Source: Morchella semilibera (lineage: Eukaryota > Ascomycota > Pezizomycetes > Pezizales > Morchellaceae). Taken from it: DNA of 64,000 nt. The notes under the pieces are model-generated. The model had not been told where the DNA came from and did not search any database. It was given only the letters and a program-made list of their open reading frames with translations. Position numbers and translations under genes: made by a program. Shown piece by piece: positions 50,902 through 62,766 of the stretch (positions within the stretch are counted from its first letter, which is position 1; each line of letters starts with the position of its first letter). The stretch spans positions 1,376,190-1,440,189 of the forward strand of contig WBVU01000015.1 in assembly GCA_009192285.1 (NCBI GenBank), in the 5' to 3' direction.

Positions 50902-52137
50902 ATGGAAACTTATCATGGTCATGTACGGTCACCGGCCGACGCTATCGTTTTGTTCGAGGCTTGTCGGATAGGTCTGCTTCCTCGGGTGCAACGCCGGTTA
51001 TCAGAGAAGGAGCGACAAAACATCAAGTCTGGGAGTATCTTCGTCTGGGATGAGCGGGAGGCTGGGATGAGACGATGGACAGATGGAAAGTCATGGAGTG
51101 CAAGTAGGGTGTCAGGCAGCTTCTTGACCTACAGAGAGATGGAGGGGAAACGAGGGGGGAATGCGTTTGCGCCTCCAGTAACCACTCTTGCCGTATCTGG
51201 TCGAGGAGGAAAATCGCCGAATCCTGATAGTGATTCGGAAGGCATGGATATTGAGGGACCAGATGGGTACCGATATAAGCCGGATGGTCTGATGAAGCAG
51301 TCATTCTCTATCACCACAGCAACTCACCAGAAGCTCCATCTCATCAGCTACTACGCTCGTTCACATCCCTCATCGCAGAATCTGATGCAACCTACACAGG
51401 ATATCCAATTGAAACACATCAGGCCTGCTAAAGGAATGTACCCGGAGTCCACTGTCCATGAGCAGCAGAATGTTCCCATGGTCACCAGAGGTCCCATGAT
51501 CGCTACGAACTTTCCTCATCAATCGTCTCCAAACGCTTTAATACCAAGACAAGGCGCTACACACCCCAATAACTATCCTCAAAGCGTAAATCCGTACGGC
51601 TGGCCACCGAGCCCTGTATCAACACCCCCCACAAACATTCCGCTCCAGCTGTCCTACTCAAATCAAGCACAGCTTCCAGCACCAAATAGTGCCGCTTCTT
51701 CACCAATGTCGTACAGCGCACCTTCCCTCTCGGGTGGCTCACCAATGCAGTACGATCGACCGCCACTGCCACACCTAGAATCTTTGCCGTCGTCGCAAGC
51801 AACCCATCGCACTTTGGGATCACCCTTAATGCACCTCCACCGTTCCCCTAGAATGGGCGATGCACAGCATCAGAGGCAACAGTCAAGCCCGCCACCAGCT
51901 CTTCCTGTTCCTGTTTCACAATCGGATCGTTACACTTCACCCGCCAACAGTATCGGACAACGGTCACCTCCGAGAGATAACTGGGACATCAATCCGTTAA
52001 GACAGAGCCCCAACGGAATGGAGCCTGGAAGCCCGGAAAGGACCGGACTTGAGGTACAAGATATTCCCGCTGTCAAATTGGGATTCAGTGAAGACATCCG
52101 AGCATTAAGAGTACTTGACCGGGGTTTTGCTGCATAA
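50902..52137 (+). CDS. pac2: WOPR transcription factor, Gti1/Pac2 family (Pac2-type)
   Basis: A single-exon 411 aa frame. The N-terminal WOPRa half (about 1-85) has METYHGHVRSPADAIVLFEA, RRLSEKERQ, VWDEREAGMRRWTDG and WSASRVSGSFLTYRE. The WOPRb half (about 122-175) has GYRYKPDGLMKQSF and HQKLHLISYYAR. The two halves together form the DNA-binding domain of the family that includes S. pombe Gti1/Pac2 and Wor1/Ryp1/Sge1. The opening sequence and the DEREAG segment match the Pac2-like branch rather than Wor1/Ryp1. The remaining 230 residues are Pro/Ser/Gln-rich, as expected for an activation region. Pac2-type proteins influence sexual development and nutrient signalling; its role here is inferred. 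Thr60 in RRWTDG is a conserved candidate PKA site. The start is fixed by the conserved N-terminus. Confidence 0.95.
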   Translation: METYHGHVRSPADAIVLFEACRIGLLPRVQRRLSEKERQNIKSGSIFVWDEREAGMRRWTDGKSWSASRVSGSFLTYREMEGKRGGNAFAPPVTTLAVSGRGGKSPNPDSDSEGMDIEGPDGYRYKPDGLMKQSFSITTATHQKLHLISYYARSHPSSQNLMQPTQDIQLKHIRPAKGMYPESTVHEQQNVPMVTRGPMIATNFPHQSSPNALIPRQGATHPNNYPQSVNPYGWPPSPVSTPPTNIPLQLSYSNQAQLPAPNSAASSPMSYSAPSLSGGSPMQYDRPPLPHLESLPSSQATHRTLGSPLMHLHRSPRMGDAQHQRQQSSPPPALPVPVSQSDRYTSPANSIGQRSPPRDNWDINPLRQSPNGMEPGSPERTGLEVQDIPAVKLGFSEDIRALRVLDRGFAA

Positions 52138-55100
52138 GTACATCAATATGAAAAAAATACATCTAGAAAATTGTGCATCCCCGGGATTTCCTTTTTCTTT
52201 TTTTTTTCTTTGTGGAAATAATTGGACTTTGTGGCATCGCTTGGGGTGGGGGGTGTTTATTATATCTGCTTTCATTTCCTTTTTTTTTTCGTTTCGTTTA
52301 CATTATTGGACCTTACTCATTACTACTAACTATTTTTCATTTGTAAACCATTCAGGATTGGGTTTTCCCTTTGGTGTTTTCAGGTCTCTTTTTTTGCTGG
52401 CTCTGTTTATTGAGCTTCTGTGGTTTTCACATTTTCCTCAAGGTTTTCCTAACATCGGCGGTATCTGGATTGTTCTTTTCATTTGTTTGACCGTGCTAGT
52501 TTTGTTTCTTTTTTAGTAGGGATAGATTGGAATATGGTTGGCGGGGAACGGGGAAATACCAGGGATCGTATTGTGATTTTTCTTTTCTTTTCTCTCTCTT
52601 TTCCTTTTAGGGGCGTCATGTCACCACAGAAACAAAATAATGCTCGATCACCATTCACCATATCATATCGCACAGTGGACATGTCTACATATTATTTCCA
52701 TCGGCACTGCTATCTGAGATAGCATACATACACGGGGAAAGAAATCGCTTCATCAACAAGTAAGATAGAGTTGTGGAGCGCTGACACCCTCTTTTTTTTG
52801 TGGGTGCGCCCTCATACCATGCACCTGAATCCTGGGGAGCGAATCTGGCTGGGCTCGATCAGATGAGAGATCACAATCTTTTTTGAAAAAAAAAATACGA
52901 TCCTACACCACCCTGAGGTACCTACTTTGATGTACAGCCTTGTGGAATAAATAGGTACATACTACAGCTACTCTAGATGGATGAGGTATATGTATACGTT
53001 AGCTTTACATATATCAACCCACTCCTACCTAACCCTAGGAATCCACTTATTTACTTCTGCAGAGACGTCCCTGGCCAATTAGGGCATAAGCTGTTATTAA
53101 TATCGAGCCCTAGGACAGTTGCCGGTAACATCCCCGACAATCCCCAGGGGTCAGGGAGGCTTAATGTTGTTTAAAAGCACATGGAATATTCCGAGAAGGT
53201 GTGTGCGAGTACGTACCTCTCTGGCTATGTCAGGTACTCTTAGACAGGAGCTTGGAGAAGTACTATGTATTTCTTTCTGGCCAGGCGGCTTTGGAATGTT
53301 ATGTTGTGGAGGTGGAGAGGCAGTTTAGTTACTTTCTCAATGGTTCTCTCTCTCTCTGGCTCAGAGTGTTGTTTGACCTTGGTTGGTAATATTGATAACT
53401 GGACCTACTTTACATGCCCTATATGTGCGTATATTACATACTCTACTTTAAACTTTTGCCTTTCCCTTGTTATATCTATTGTGGTATGGATTATGGGTTA
53501 TGGATATACCCAAGCAAATAGGCCAAGCTTCATTATATCGTTGTCTCCGGTGCGGAGGACAAGCCCGTGGTATACGTATGCCTCCCTCCTTTTCGCAAAG
53601 ACAGCAAGCCCCCTTCCTTTCTTCCCATCATTCCTTTCACCCCATCCTCGGAACCGGCAAGCTTCCTGGTCGTTTGCTTTCATTCTTTCGCTCTCTTCCT
53701 TTTCCCCCCTCCGTGCCGAAGAACCGGAGGGGGGAATGATCGAGAAAAGAAAAAAAAAAAGGAAGGAAGAGAAAAAAAAACCCTGACTCGACCTTAAGTG
53801 GCTTCTAGAGTACGACATACGTACCCTCCAATTAATTTACGCGGTCAAGCACACAAGCTTTTTTTGCTTTTTTTATTTTCCCTGGAGGAGGGTGGGTGGG
53901 TGGGTGATCGCCTAAAGAATTAGCCAGTTTACGTGAAACGGAGGAGGGTGAAAGGGTGATCGATTGATGTCGGTAGCGCGCATAGACCGAGATGTGACAT
54001 GACAGCTGCAAAGAGGAGGTAAAAAAAAAAAAAAAAAAAAAGCTAAATTTGAAAGGACCAGAGTTGGGCAGAGATCAGAGCGAGAGGGAAAAAAAAGAAA
54101 AGAGATTTGAGGAGAGGGGGTAAAAAGGGGGGGGGGGGGGAGAGGGAGGAACGAGGGCCGAAGAAAAGCTTCGCTCAATCACTTGTACAGCTTACATGAA
54201 CTGGTAACCAACCCATAAGAGGCTTAAGGCTTGATACCCTCTTCTTTCTTTTCTCCACGTGGGGGCTGACACTCAACCGGCCCATCCATTGCGGAGACGG
54301 TAATAATAAATAAGCATAAATTGCTTTGACCTAGGGGGGGGGGAGGTTTAAATTAAGCGCTCGCCTAGAGAAACACCTGCATGCATGAATGAGGCGATGA
54401 AGAGATTCAAAGAGCCTCGTCTTTATAATTCTTTTTTTTTTCTTTTTAAAAAACTCTCATCCGATCATGATCTGATAAAGCCATGATGGAATGTAAGCAT
54501 CGAGAGAATGAAGTGGTGGCAGAGAACTTGGTATGTAGGCAAGAACAATAAAGAAGGTGCCAGAAGGGGGGTTCAAAAAACCAACTAGTGGATACTAACA
54601 TGTAAGGACCCCACGGAGCTTGCGGCGGCGGCGGTGCTTTTTCTTTCTTTCTGGCAAACTCATCAAACGGTTGGTGGGATTCTCGCTTCTTTTCGTTTCA
54701 CCCATGCATCAATCAGATCGCATTCCGCTTGGTATCGATAAGCAGCGATACCAAGCCCTGGTTTCTGTCATGGAAATATCCCCTCCCCTCCCATTTCTTT
54801 CCAGCCGTAGGTGTCAGTTTGGTCAGAGGGAGGAGGAGGAGGAGGAGGAGGAGGGATGAAAAAAAAAAAGCAAGGTTGGAGAAATAAAGTGCGGCGCTGG
54901 GAGAATTAGTCACCGAAGAAGCGAAGTGCGTTCTCGGGAACGGTAGTATCCGCGCCAGGGTACATGTAATTCTACTCTAGGTCCTGGCCTCTTACTCTTA
55001 AGCTTGAAATCATCGTCAGCATTAAGGTCGATATGCCCTTTGATTCTCTTTGCTGACAAGCATATTACCATGGTATGTCGATCCTTAATTGTCGGATCTT

Positions 55101-58100
55101 GCACCGATCCCGAGTTCCTCATTCAGCCCTGTGAGACAAAAAAGCTTTATAGTTTACTATCCTCACTCAGCCGCCTGCTTATTTCTTTGTGCAGGTTTAT
55201 ATTGGTACTTTGCTAAACAAATGAGATTTTCCTAGAATAGTAACCCTTCACCGCATCGCCTCATTCTTGGATAGGGTGGTACGAGAGGGAACGTTCTCAG
55301 TCGATTGGATTGTGTATGCCTTATGTGTGTATGCCAGACGACTGCACTTTCGTAAACTAGGTTGGGGATTAGGGTGCGTGAGGTTGAAAGATGAATCACG
55401 CAAAAAGTGTTCATTTCGGCGTTATTGGTGATCCGGGCCGATTCCGGCCTTCCAAAGTACCGCCTTGATCTCCGAAAGAACAAAAGTGCGTGCAGTTTTT
55501 CAAGCCACCAGCTGGCTAGCACCACCACCACAAGCATACTTACTCGTCTCCCGAACAAAGAACCCCAGCTGATCACCGGGTTGAGTTAAATCCATTTGAA
55601 CTCGCTCCTCGTAGCTAACTTAATAGAGTACGCATAGATTGTTTCCGAGACATTTTAAATTCCAGCCCCCAGGTTTTTTTTGTGTCAATGATGCTTATTT
55701 GAATAGACGAGCAGCTGTAGTTGTGCTTTCAGTCAGTTTGGTCGATGATTCACACATATGAAGCTTGATTGCGATGTGTGAGTCAATATTGAAAGGTAAG
55801 TACCATGTACCCTCTGTGTTAGTGGCTACATGTAGTCATCTGCCTGCCTAAGTATGTATTACTATCAAAAGATTTGAAGGCTACACGGATATATTCCCCT
55901 CTGATGACATATGTTCCCTGTTTTAAGTTTGAGACACTCTGACAGTCAAGCCGGGCGAATCGCTAACCCTGTGCCGCCGCAGTGGGTTAGGGCTTTTGGA
56001 GGGCATAGCCGAGTGATGGTCTATGATGATATCTTAATAATAACAAGACTGATCACGAGGGATACGAATAATATCATATTAGGTCCCATGAACCCTCCCA
56101 TATAGTGTGAGAGATCTTATCTTTTCAATCATTGGTTCGGATGTTTATAAGATATGGTTGTCTTCGGGGACATTTCGGTACCGAGAGTAATCCAAAAAAG
56201 ACCGGCTGAATTACATGGGATTTGATGTTATCCGTGTAAAAGCGAATTGAAGCCTCAGGTGTAACTACGCTATGTACGAGATATCTGGCCACTGCAATTA
56301 GTCACGAGAGAATTGCTATTAATAGAGCGTATATGCGGATACGGTGCTGTTATATGATCAGCACTAGCTAGCCACCGGAGGATTAGAGATGTTCTTAATT
56401 GTTCTCTCTCGAGAATTAAGGCGCCTCAATAGGGGCACGCGCGGCACAAGAGATACTGTGATCAAGCAAATCAATCGTCATTTTAGAGTATGTTTTTTTT
56501 TTGATAGAGCTGAAAACTGCACGTCTGATTGATTACTCGGTTCGAGTTAATCCCGCCATCCTGGGGCTTTTTTTTGTTTTGTTTTTCGTGGCGTCAATGA
56601 TCGGACTTAACGAAGGACGCGGAAGGAGTTTAATTTAGAGTAACATTGCTGGCGATCGACTTGGGGTTCTACGAATTTTGGCTAAGAAGAGATGGATTGA
56701 TTGAGTATCTTCTCCTCCCCTAGCTAGAGTCAGTACTGCCTCGATAAGCCTCAATTGGCCTCGTAAAAAGAAGGAAAAAAAAGGAGGTAAGGTTTCTACA
56801 GGCCCAGGATATTATCTCCGGACAGGCTTTAGAAGATCGAGCCAAGAAAGCTTATGAGAGCTATATTATATAATGTTGCATTACACATGCGTACGTTATA
56901 AATATATGTTTTATATTGCTCGTATAAAAACTCCTGATTACGTATGTAGCTCCTTGACAGAAGGATCTAGATGGGATATTCCGTCTCTCACTCTCCTTCT
57001 CTCTCTCGTTTCTTTTCGCAAGGTGCGTAATATGCCGTGCTTCGACATGAGGCATGAGTTGAGGCCAATGATCAAACCTGCGGATCCCATCGGCAGTGTA
57101 ACTAAAAAAGCTATACGAATACCTATACGAGTAAATGACCAGGTGCCATGTGTAATCTACCAAGACCCAGAGCCAGGGATTCTAGCGGCTAGTGCCGTAC
57201 GTCTCTTTTGTGCAGGGTGGGCGGAGATATATTAGACTGGCTGAGCAGGGGGCGTACGGAGGAGGGGCCGGATCGGTTTTTTTTTGTATGTCCTGGATGT
57301 AGACATTGGAGAATTCAATCTCTCCCATGCATTAATAGCGCCTCCTTGGAATACTGCCATTGATGTGCCATAGGGTTCGCGGGTTTATGCATGGAAGAGA
57401 TTCTCCAATTGTCTCTTACGCCCCCGGGAGAGGGAGTATTTACACAGTTGGGGTACTTTTTTTATATCTGGAAAGGAGGAGCTCAGCAGGCATGTGAAGG
57501 CTCCCCCGCTGGCCCAGGAGGGGTTATAGCATACGTGATCAGTTTCTTTCAGCGCCATAGGGTGCTCTGCCTTGTTCTTGATATGTGATATGTAACGGTG
57601 GGGCCTTTTCAATTCGAGAGACAAGCGCTCCGCGGGTTTCGGTGGATTGATCCATGGACTAATAGAAGGAGCTGGTGCTTGCATGGGGTAACCACAGGAT
57701 GTCTCGGAGCTTTGGCTCGAGATGCTGCGGTGGCTATAGGTTATGGCAAGAAGAGGCGGGTCTGGAGTACGTATGTTATGCAGGTGGTCGATCCCCCGAA
57801 AAGAGGGCGAGTGATCGGACATGTCCCGTATATATTTGGGGACCTGTTTTTTTTTTCGTGCTGTGGATTCGGTGGTTTTGGTTCTTAAGATAGAGCAGCT
57901 ATAGATTCTGTTTATCTTTGCTGATCTGCCTGTTCTGGGGAAACTGTTGGATGCTTCCGTGACAGCTACATATACGGGCCATCGGGCTGCATATATACAG
58001 TTAATTACAAGCAGCCATTGATCCCCGCATTTAGAAGACTAACATGATCAGAGGGAGACGAAAAGGCAGCGTCCCCAGAGCAGCGGGTACAAGCCCTGGG

Positions 58101-60258
58101 ATGGATCGACGTGGTGTAAAGCGCCTCGATATGTCTCAAGTTAGGCTTCACCCCAGTGCATCCCAGCACGAGATCGACACCCGCCCGCGCGCCGTTAAGC
58201 TTGTCCACATGCACAGCTGGCTTGTGCATGGGCAGCGGGGTGGGCGTTTCGTTTCTCATAGGGCGGCTTCTGGGTCCCTCGATGCTGGTGCCCAATGTTG
58301 TGGGTATATATAGATACCAAAATTAAACACTACATGCAGATGTACGTAGCATGATAGCATACACAGATCTAGGGCATGCTGGCCGGAGACCGTATCAGCT
58401 GGCCATGGATGGATAGATATGCATATTCGCAATTGTCAACGCAGCTCTCGATCTCTGCTCAGGGCTGGCTGGTGGTTGAGGTTTCTTTCCTGTTCTTTTC
58501 TATTCTTGCTTTGGATATTTGCCTCGGGATATTTATGGCCTGGCCTGCAATTGGCGGTTCAATCCAATTTGCGGGTCTGCCAATGAGTACGGCATTTTTA
58601 GAGTACGTACGTACGTACTGCAGCCAGCACCGCGCTCTGAAAACAACCCCCCAGTGCACCCCAATGGAAACCGCTAATTAGCTCAGCTGCAATTGCAAGC
58701 CATCCGCGTACCCCGGTCGTAAATAACGTTTGGAGCACTTGCTGCACGTTCGTACTGCGGGGACCATAGAGGCTGTCTTGCTGCTGATATACACCACGAC
58801 TACCGATACGGGGGCTAGAACCACCCATAACCTGGGCTGCAGCGTCAATGGTCGAGGTATCAATCAATCAACCGGTCAATGGCCTGGATGTAATTAATGA
58901 AGTAGACAAAAAACCGGTCAATGGGTTGCGTCACAGGGTGTCACTCGCATGCATGCAACGCTCCCGCTGGCTTGTGACGACTGCGTACACGGTTGTAGTG
59001 GGCTATGGGTAATTATTACCGACTGGATCCTGTGGCTGCTCTGCCCTGGGCCCTCGGGTGTTCACTGCGTCTGAACGTCCCGCTGCAGTCTCCGTCTGTA
59101 TCTACCACGTACCGCCGGCGGCAGGTTGGGGCGGGCGGGCGGGCGTCTTGGGTGGACACAGCTAGGGGTCCGTGGCGCAACCTGGTTCCTGACAGCCCCG
59201 GTACATCACAGAGTGGGTTGATAACCTACCCACCAACCCCCGGTAGACATGTACATCCGTATGCCGCCGGGCACCCTACCTGTCTTCTTACAGCCGGACC
59301 CTCTACATAGCAGGCGTGGCTGGGGGGGGGGGTACATGTACCCAACCCGTGTACATATAGGGGTAATCTCTTTATGAGGGCACCGCCTTTTGGTCCCGGG
59401 TGGAACTATAAGAATACCAATTGACCTATATGGAGTGCCTTGGTATAAATATAGGGTTAGGGTGCTTGTGGTTATCACTTGGCCCATTCCTGGCGCCAGC
59501 CATCGTGCCATGGTATTTGTACATGTATCTGCAGCCCCTGATATTCTCCCTATGTACATGTAGTCACACTGATGTACCTACTACCTACTACCGCCAACAC
59601 CAACCCCCCCTCTCTAACATAAAGGGTAAGCTCTATAAGGGTACCGAAGCTCTACCGGCCGTAACGTGGGGTTTGGCGCCGCCCCGCCCTCCCCTAACCC
59701 TGGTGCTGGTGCTGGTGCTGTCCGGCTGGGGGTCGTGGCACGTTGTATGTATGTAAGTATGTATGTATGTAGCTACGTAGATGTCGGGTGCCTCGCGCCG
59801 GCCGGTTCTGGGTGCTGGTGGCGCCCGCCGTGGGGGAAGGTACACCAGCACCCGTGGCGGCGGCGGTGGGGGTATACACGGGTGAAACGGGGAATGCGCG
59901 CTAGCTACTCACCCCTTTTTGTGTGGACCGCGCCGAGGGAGGGTAATGGTTGATATGCATTCGAGTGATGGGCGGTGCATACAACAGCACGGCAGTCCTG
60001 GTTACATTCACTGCGGCGGAGGGTGATAACCGCGGCCTGATTAGGAGTATTGATTGGCAAGAGTGACTGGGAGTGCAGGAATAACATAAAAGATAAAAGA
60101 AAGTCCGCGATGCTGCACCCGCAGTAAAATAAATATCCTACAACTAACAAGAGGAGGAGAAAACTAACGGGACAGGCACAGAATCTACCCACAACGCCCA
60201 CAAAGGAAAGAGGAAGCAAACCCCACCAAACGAGACAGAAAAAAGGGAACCAACCCGT
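52138..60258. other. 8 kb spacer between the WOPR gene and SYS1
   Basis: No protein gene is recognised. The first 600 nt is a T-rich 3' region of the WOPR gene. Poly-A/G runs follow at 53740-53790 and 54020-54145, and GGA repeats at 54832-54855. From about 57-58 kb the composition becomes clearly GC-richer, and (GTAT)n-type repeats occur at 59744-59770. Several 90-150 codon open frames in 57.4-60 kb overlap on both strands and match nothing I know. Confidence 0.5.
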
Positions 60259-60910
60259 CTACACCTCCCCCCCCTCCTTCATCTGCACCATCTCATAGTC
60301 GCCGCCCCCGTCCGCGCCCGCACCCGCGCCGCTGCTCCCCTCCCCGATGCCCGACGACGACGACGACGCCCCCCTCCCGCCGAACGGGATCGGCCGTAGC
60401 TCCCGCCACGTGCACGCCCATGTCCCGACGGCGACCATGACCATCGCCGAGACGACCTGGACGCCCCACCAGAACCAGGAGGTCGGCAGCTCGCCGTCGT
60501 ACAGGGAGACGACAACGAAGTGGAGGAAGTGGAGGGTGAGCGAAAAGTCCAGGACCAGCTTCGAGCGGGAGTGGATGAGCGTCTGCGCGACAACCCTACC
60601 TCGAGTATTAGCATCCCGGGGGTCCGAGCTATATTATAGGGGGGGGGGGCAGGGCAACGAACATCACCAACGCGACGAGAACCCAGAGGATGCCGAGGGT
60701 CCAGCCCATGGCCGTGTCGCCGCGGAGGTTGGCGGCGGAGAAGATGAGGTCTAGGCCGAAGGTGACGCCGGCGACAAGGGCGCTGAACAGGATCAGGGCC
60801 GTGGAGGTGGCGTAGTAGATGCATTGGAGGGAGAGGATCTGGAGGAATGTCTGCAGTGGTTGGAAAGAGTTTGCGGCGGGGCGACGGATGCGGCGTGGTC
60901 GTTTTGGCAT
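60259..60910 (-). CDS. SYS1: Sys1, Golgi membrane protein
   Basis: Multi-pass protein of the trans-Golgi that recruits the Arl3/ARFRP1 GTPase and thereby supports vesicle targeting. Two exons (60910-60659, 60582-60259) flank a 76 nt intron with a GTTGCC donor, a GCTAAT branch and a GCGCAG acceptor; the product is 191 aa. The join LVMF-TLIHSRSKL gives the exact family spacing between the third hydrophobic segment and the LDFSLTLHFLH segment. Four hydrophobic segments are visible: about 24-52, 68-84, 95-112 and 120-138. The conserved WRELRPIPF follows the last one. The C-terminus is Ser/Gly-rich and ends with an acidic tail. Codon third positions are strongly G/C-biased, unlike genes to the left. 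It diverges from COA6 across 543 bp. Confidence 0.9.
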
Positions 60911-61453
60911 TTCGTGGGTGTGTGTGGGTGGGATGTGGGATGTGGGATGTGGTGTGATGGGGGTGAGGAAGTTGTTGGGACGAATGCTGTGTAAAGTACA
61001 ACTATGTAGCTGACCGAGTGGGTATGTGAGTAACTGGTGATATGAATAGCTGAACGATGAGTGAACAAACAGACAAATGAAAGAAGGAGGCAAGAAAGAA
61101 GGCAAGAAAGAAAGAAAGAAGAAAGAGCGATGATGTCTGAATACCGATGTATGAATTCACAGACTCACGTTCACTGACTGACAGCAGATGATGCCCTGTC
61201 GATCACCCCGACACGACATGCGCCATACACAAAAATAAACCAAAACCAAACCCCCAATTCCCCCCTCACCTCCAAAACACAAACCCACCCAACCACAACC
61301 ATTCCATAAACATTCATACATTTTCGCCTCCCCCGGAGCCAACGACGTCATACATACAGTACGGCCCTCCACCACAACTCGACACTCAAACCTCCTCTCC
61401 TCTCCCCAGCTCCCAATCCCCAATACCAACCTATACCCCAATCAACCAACGCA
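60911..61453. promoter_or_regulatory. Shared divergent promoter of SYS1 and COA6
   Basis: 543 bp separate the two start codons. It has AG-rich tracts at 61078-61125 on the SYS1 side and a C/A-rich stretch without ATG from about 61220 to 61453 on the COA6 side, consistent with two leaders. No specific factor site can be assigned. Confidence 0.45.
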
Positions 61454-61852
61454 ATGGGCTGGTTCAGCACACCCAAGACCCCCGCGCCCCCCGAGGGCGT
61501 CGCGCCAAACCGCTCCCAGCGCGCAAGGTGCTGGGAGGCGCGCGACACATTCTTTGAGTGCCTTGACCGAAACGCCATCGTCGACCCCGTCAAGGACGCC
61601 GCGGCGGCGAGCGATAAGTGTTCGAAGCAGGAGGCCGCGTTCGAGCGCGAGTGTGTCGCGAGCTGGGTATGGCCCCCCCTTTTCTCTGGGGCAGGGCGGG
61701 CGCTGATTGTGGGGCAGGTCGAGTACTTCAAGAAGAGGAGGGTCATGGAGCATAATCGCAGCGAGACGTTTAGGCGCCTGGAGGCGGAGGGCGCGAAGGC
61801 GGTGGGTATGCCGAATCCGGTAGGGCAGGCGCAGGCCGAGCCGAGGCCGTGA
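61454..61852 (+). CDS. COA6: Cytochrome c oxidase assembly factor Coa6
   Basis: Small intermembrane-space protein needed for copper delivery to the CuA site of cytochrome oxidase subunit 2. Exons 61454-61666 and 61718-61852 give 115 aa. The twin cysteine motif is complete: C26-x9-C36 (CWEARDTFFEC) and C56-x10-C67, followed by ASW-VEYFKKRRVM, where the hyphen marks the intron. The start MGWFS is typical of fungal Coa6. The 51 nt intron (GTATGG donor, GCTGAT branch, GGGCAG acceptor) is phase 0, a multiple of three and has no stop. Reading through it would give 132 aa with a 17-residue hydrophobic insert just after the second CxC helix. The last 15 residues are a variable Pro/Ala tail. Confidence 0.92.
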   Translation: MGWFSTPKTPAPPEGVAPNRSQRARCWEARDTFFECLDRNAIVDPVKDAAAASDKCSKQEAAFERECVASWVWPPLFSGAGRALIVGQVEYFKKRRVMEHNRSETFRRLEAEGAKAVGMPNPVGQAQAEPRP

Positions 61853-62766
61853 GGCTGTGGGGCCGAGCAGAGGCTGTGGGGCAGAGGCTGTGGGGGTGGG
61901 GCCGGACAGAGGCCGTGAGCGGGCGGGACGGGCGGTGGGGGCGTTCTTGTCCGTCGTTTGCTTCTTGTACTTACTACATGTACCTAGGTGGCGACGTGCT
62001 GTATATTTGCTAAGAGAAATCTCTCCTCCTGCTTTACTTTACTTTCTGTGTTTGACCGACGTGGACCGCAGAATGGAGCGGTGGGTCATGGGTTATCACT
62101 CGGTGCCCGGGTGCGAGTGATGGGACTGGAGCTCGATGTTGTACTACGCAGTGGTCCGTGCGTGCTTGTGCTTGTATGTAGCAGTTGGTGGTCGCTGCAT
62201 CGCGGTTGTGTACTGCGTGCGGGCGGTGGGTCACGTGCTTCACGGGGTGGGGGACGGTTCCCGGTGTGGCGGCGGCGGGGTGGGTGGTGGCTAGCTGCGG
62301 TGGGGTGTACCTATATCTATGGGCGTCGTGGGCTCTCTTGTATCTAAGGGGAGGAGTGATGTCGAGTCACGTGATAGTTATGTTCCCCATTAGATCGGGC
62401 CCGGTGCTTGTGGAAGAGGCCATGTCGTATTGCATCACGTACAAGAGACCAGGAAAAGCTCATATATATCCCCAGCTCGCAAATTCAATATACCGTGCCG
62501 AATTATCTCCATTCATATATCATACCGCACTGCAATACATGTACCTACCCCCCAAAGGGCCATATCCGCATACGCAATGAAATCAGGAGTGTTTGGATAT
62601 ACATAGTAAACAGGAAAGACTGTTGGGTATGTAAAACGGTCAAGAGATTGAAAAGAAGTAAAGCGAGAGAAAAAAAAAAGAAAGAAAGTAAACACCCATC
62701 CAGCGCGCGCGCCCAGCACGAACTTCAACAATGGTTGGTTTACAGCATATCTATAATATCCTACTT
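61853..62766. other. GC-rich spacer after COA6
   Basis: Tail-to-tail spacer between COA6 (plus) and the proline-rich gene (minus). It is G/T-rich on the plus strand with GGGGC-type runs and two TACATGTA copies (61977, 62536). No gene is recognised. Confidence 0.5.

Noticed and set aside
57385-57888. Overlapping open frames of 145 (minus) and 97 (plus) codons
   Set aside because: They compete on opposite strands, match no family, and have no convincing splice or promoter context.
60279-61001. 240-codon Arg/Ser/Pro-rich open frame on the minus strand
   Set aside because: It overlaps SYS1 in another frame; its length comes from GC-rich codons. The spliced SYS1 reading matches a known family throughout.
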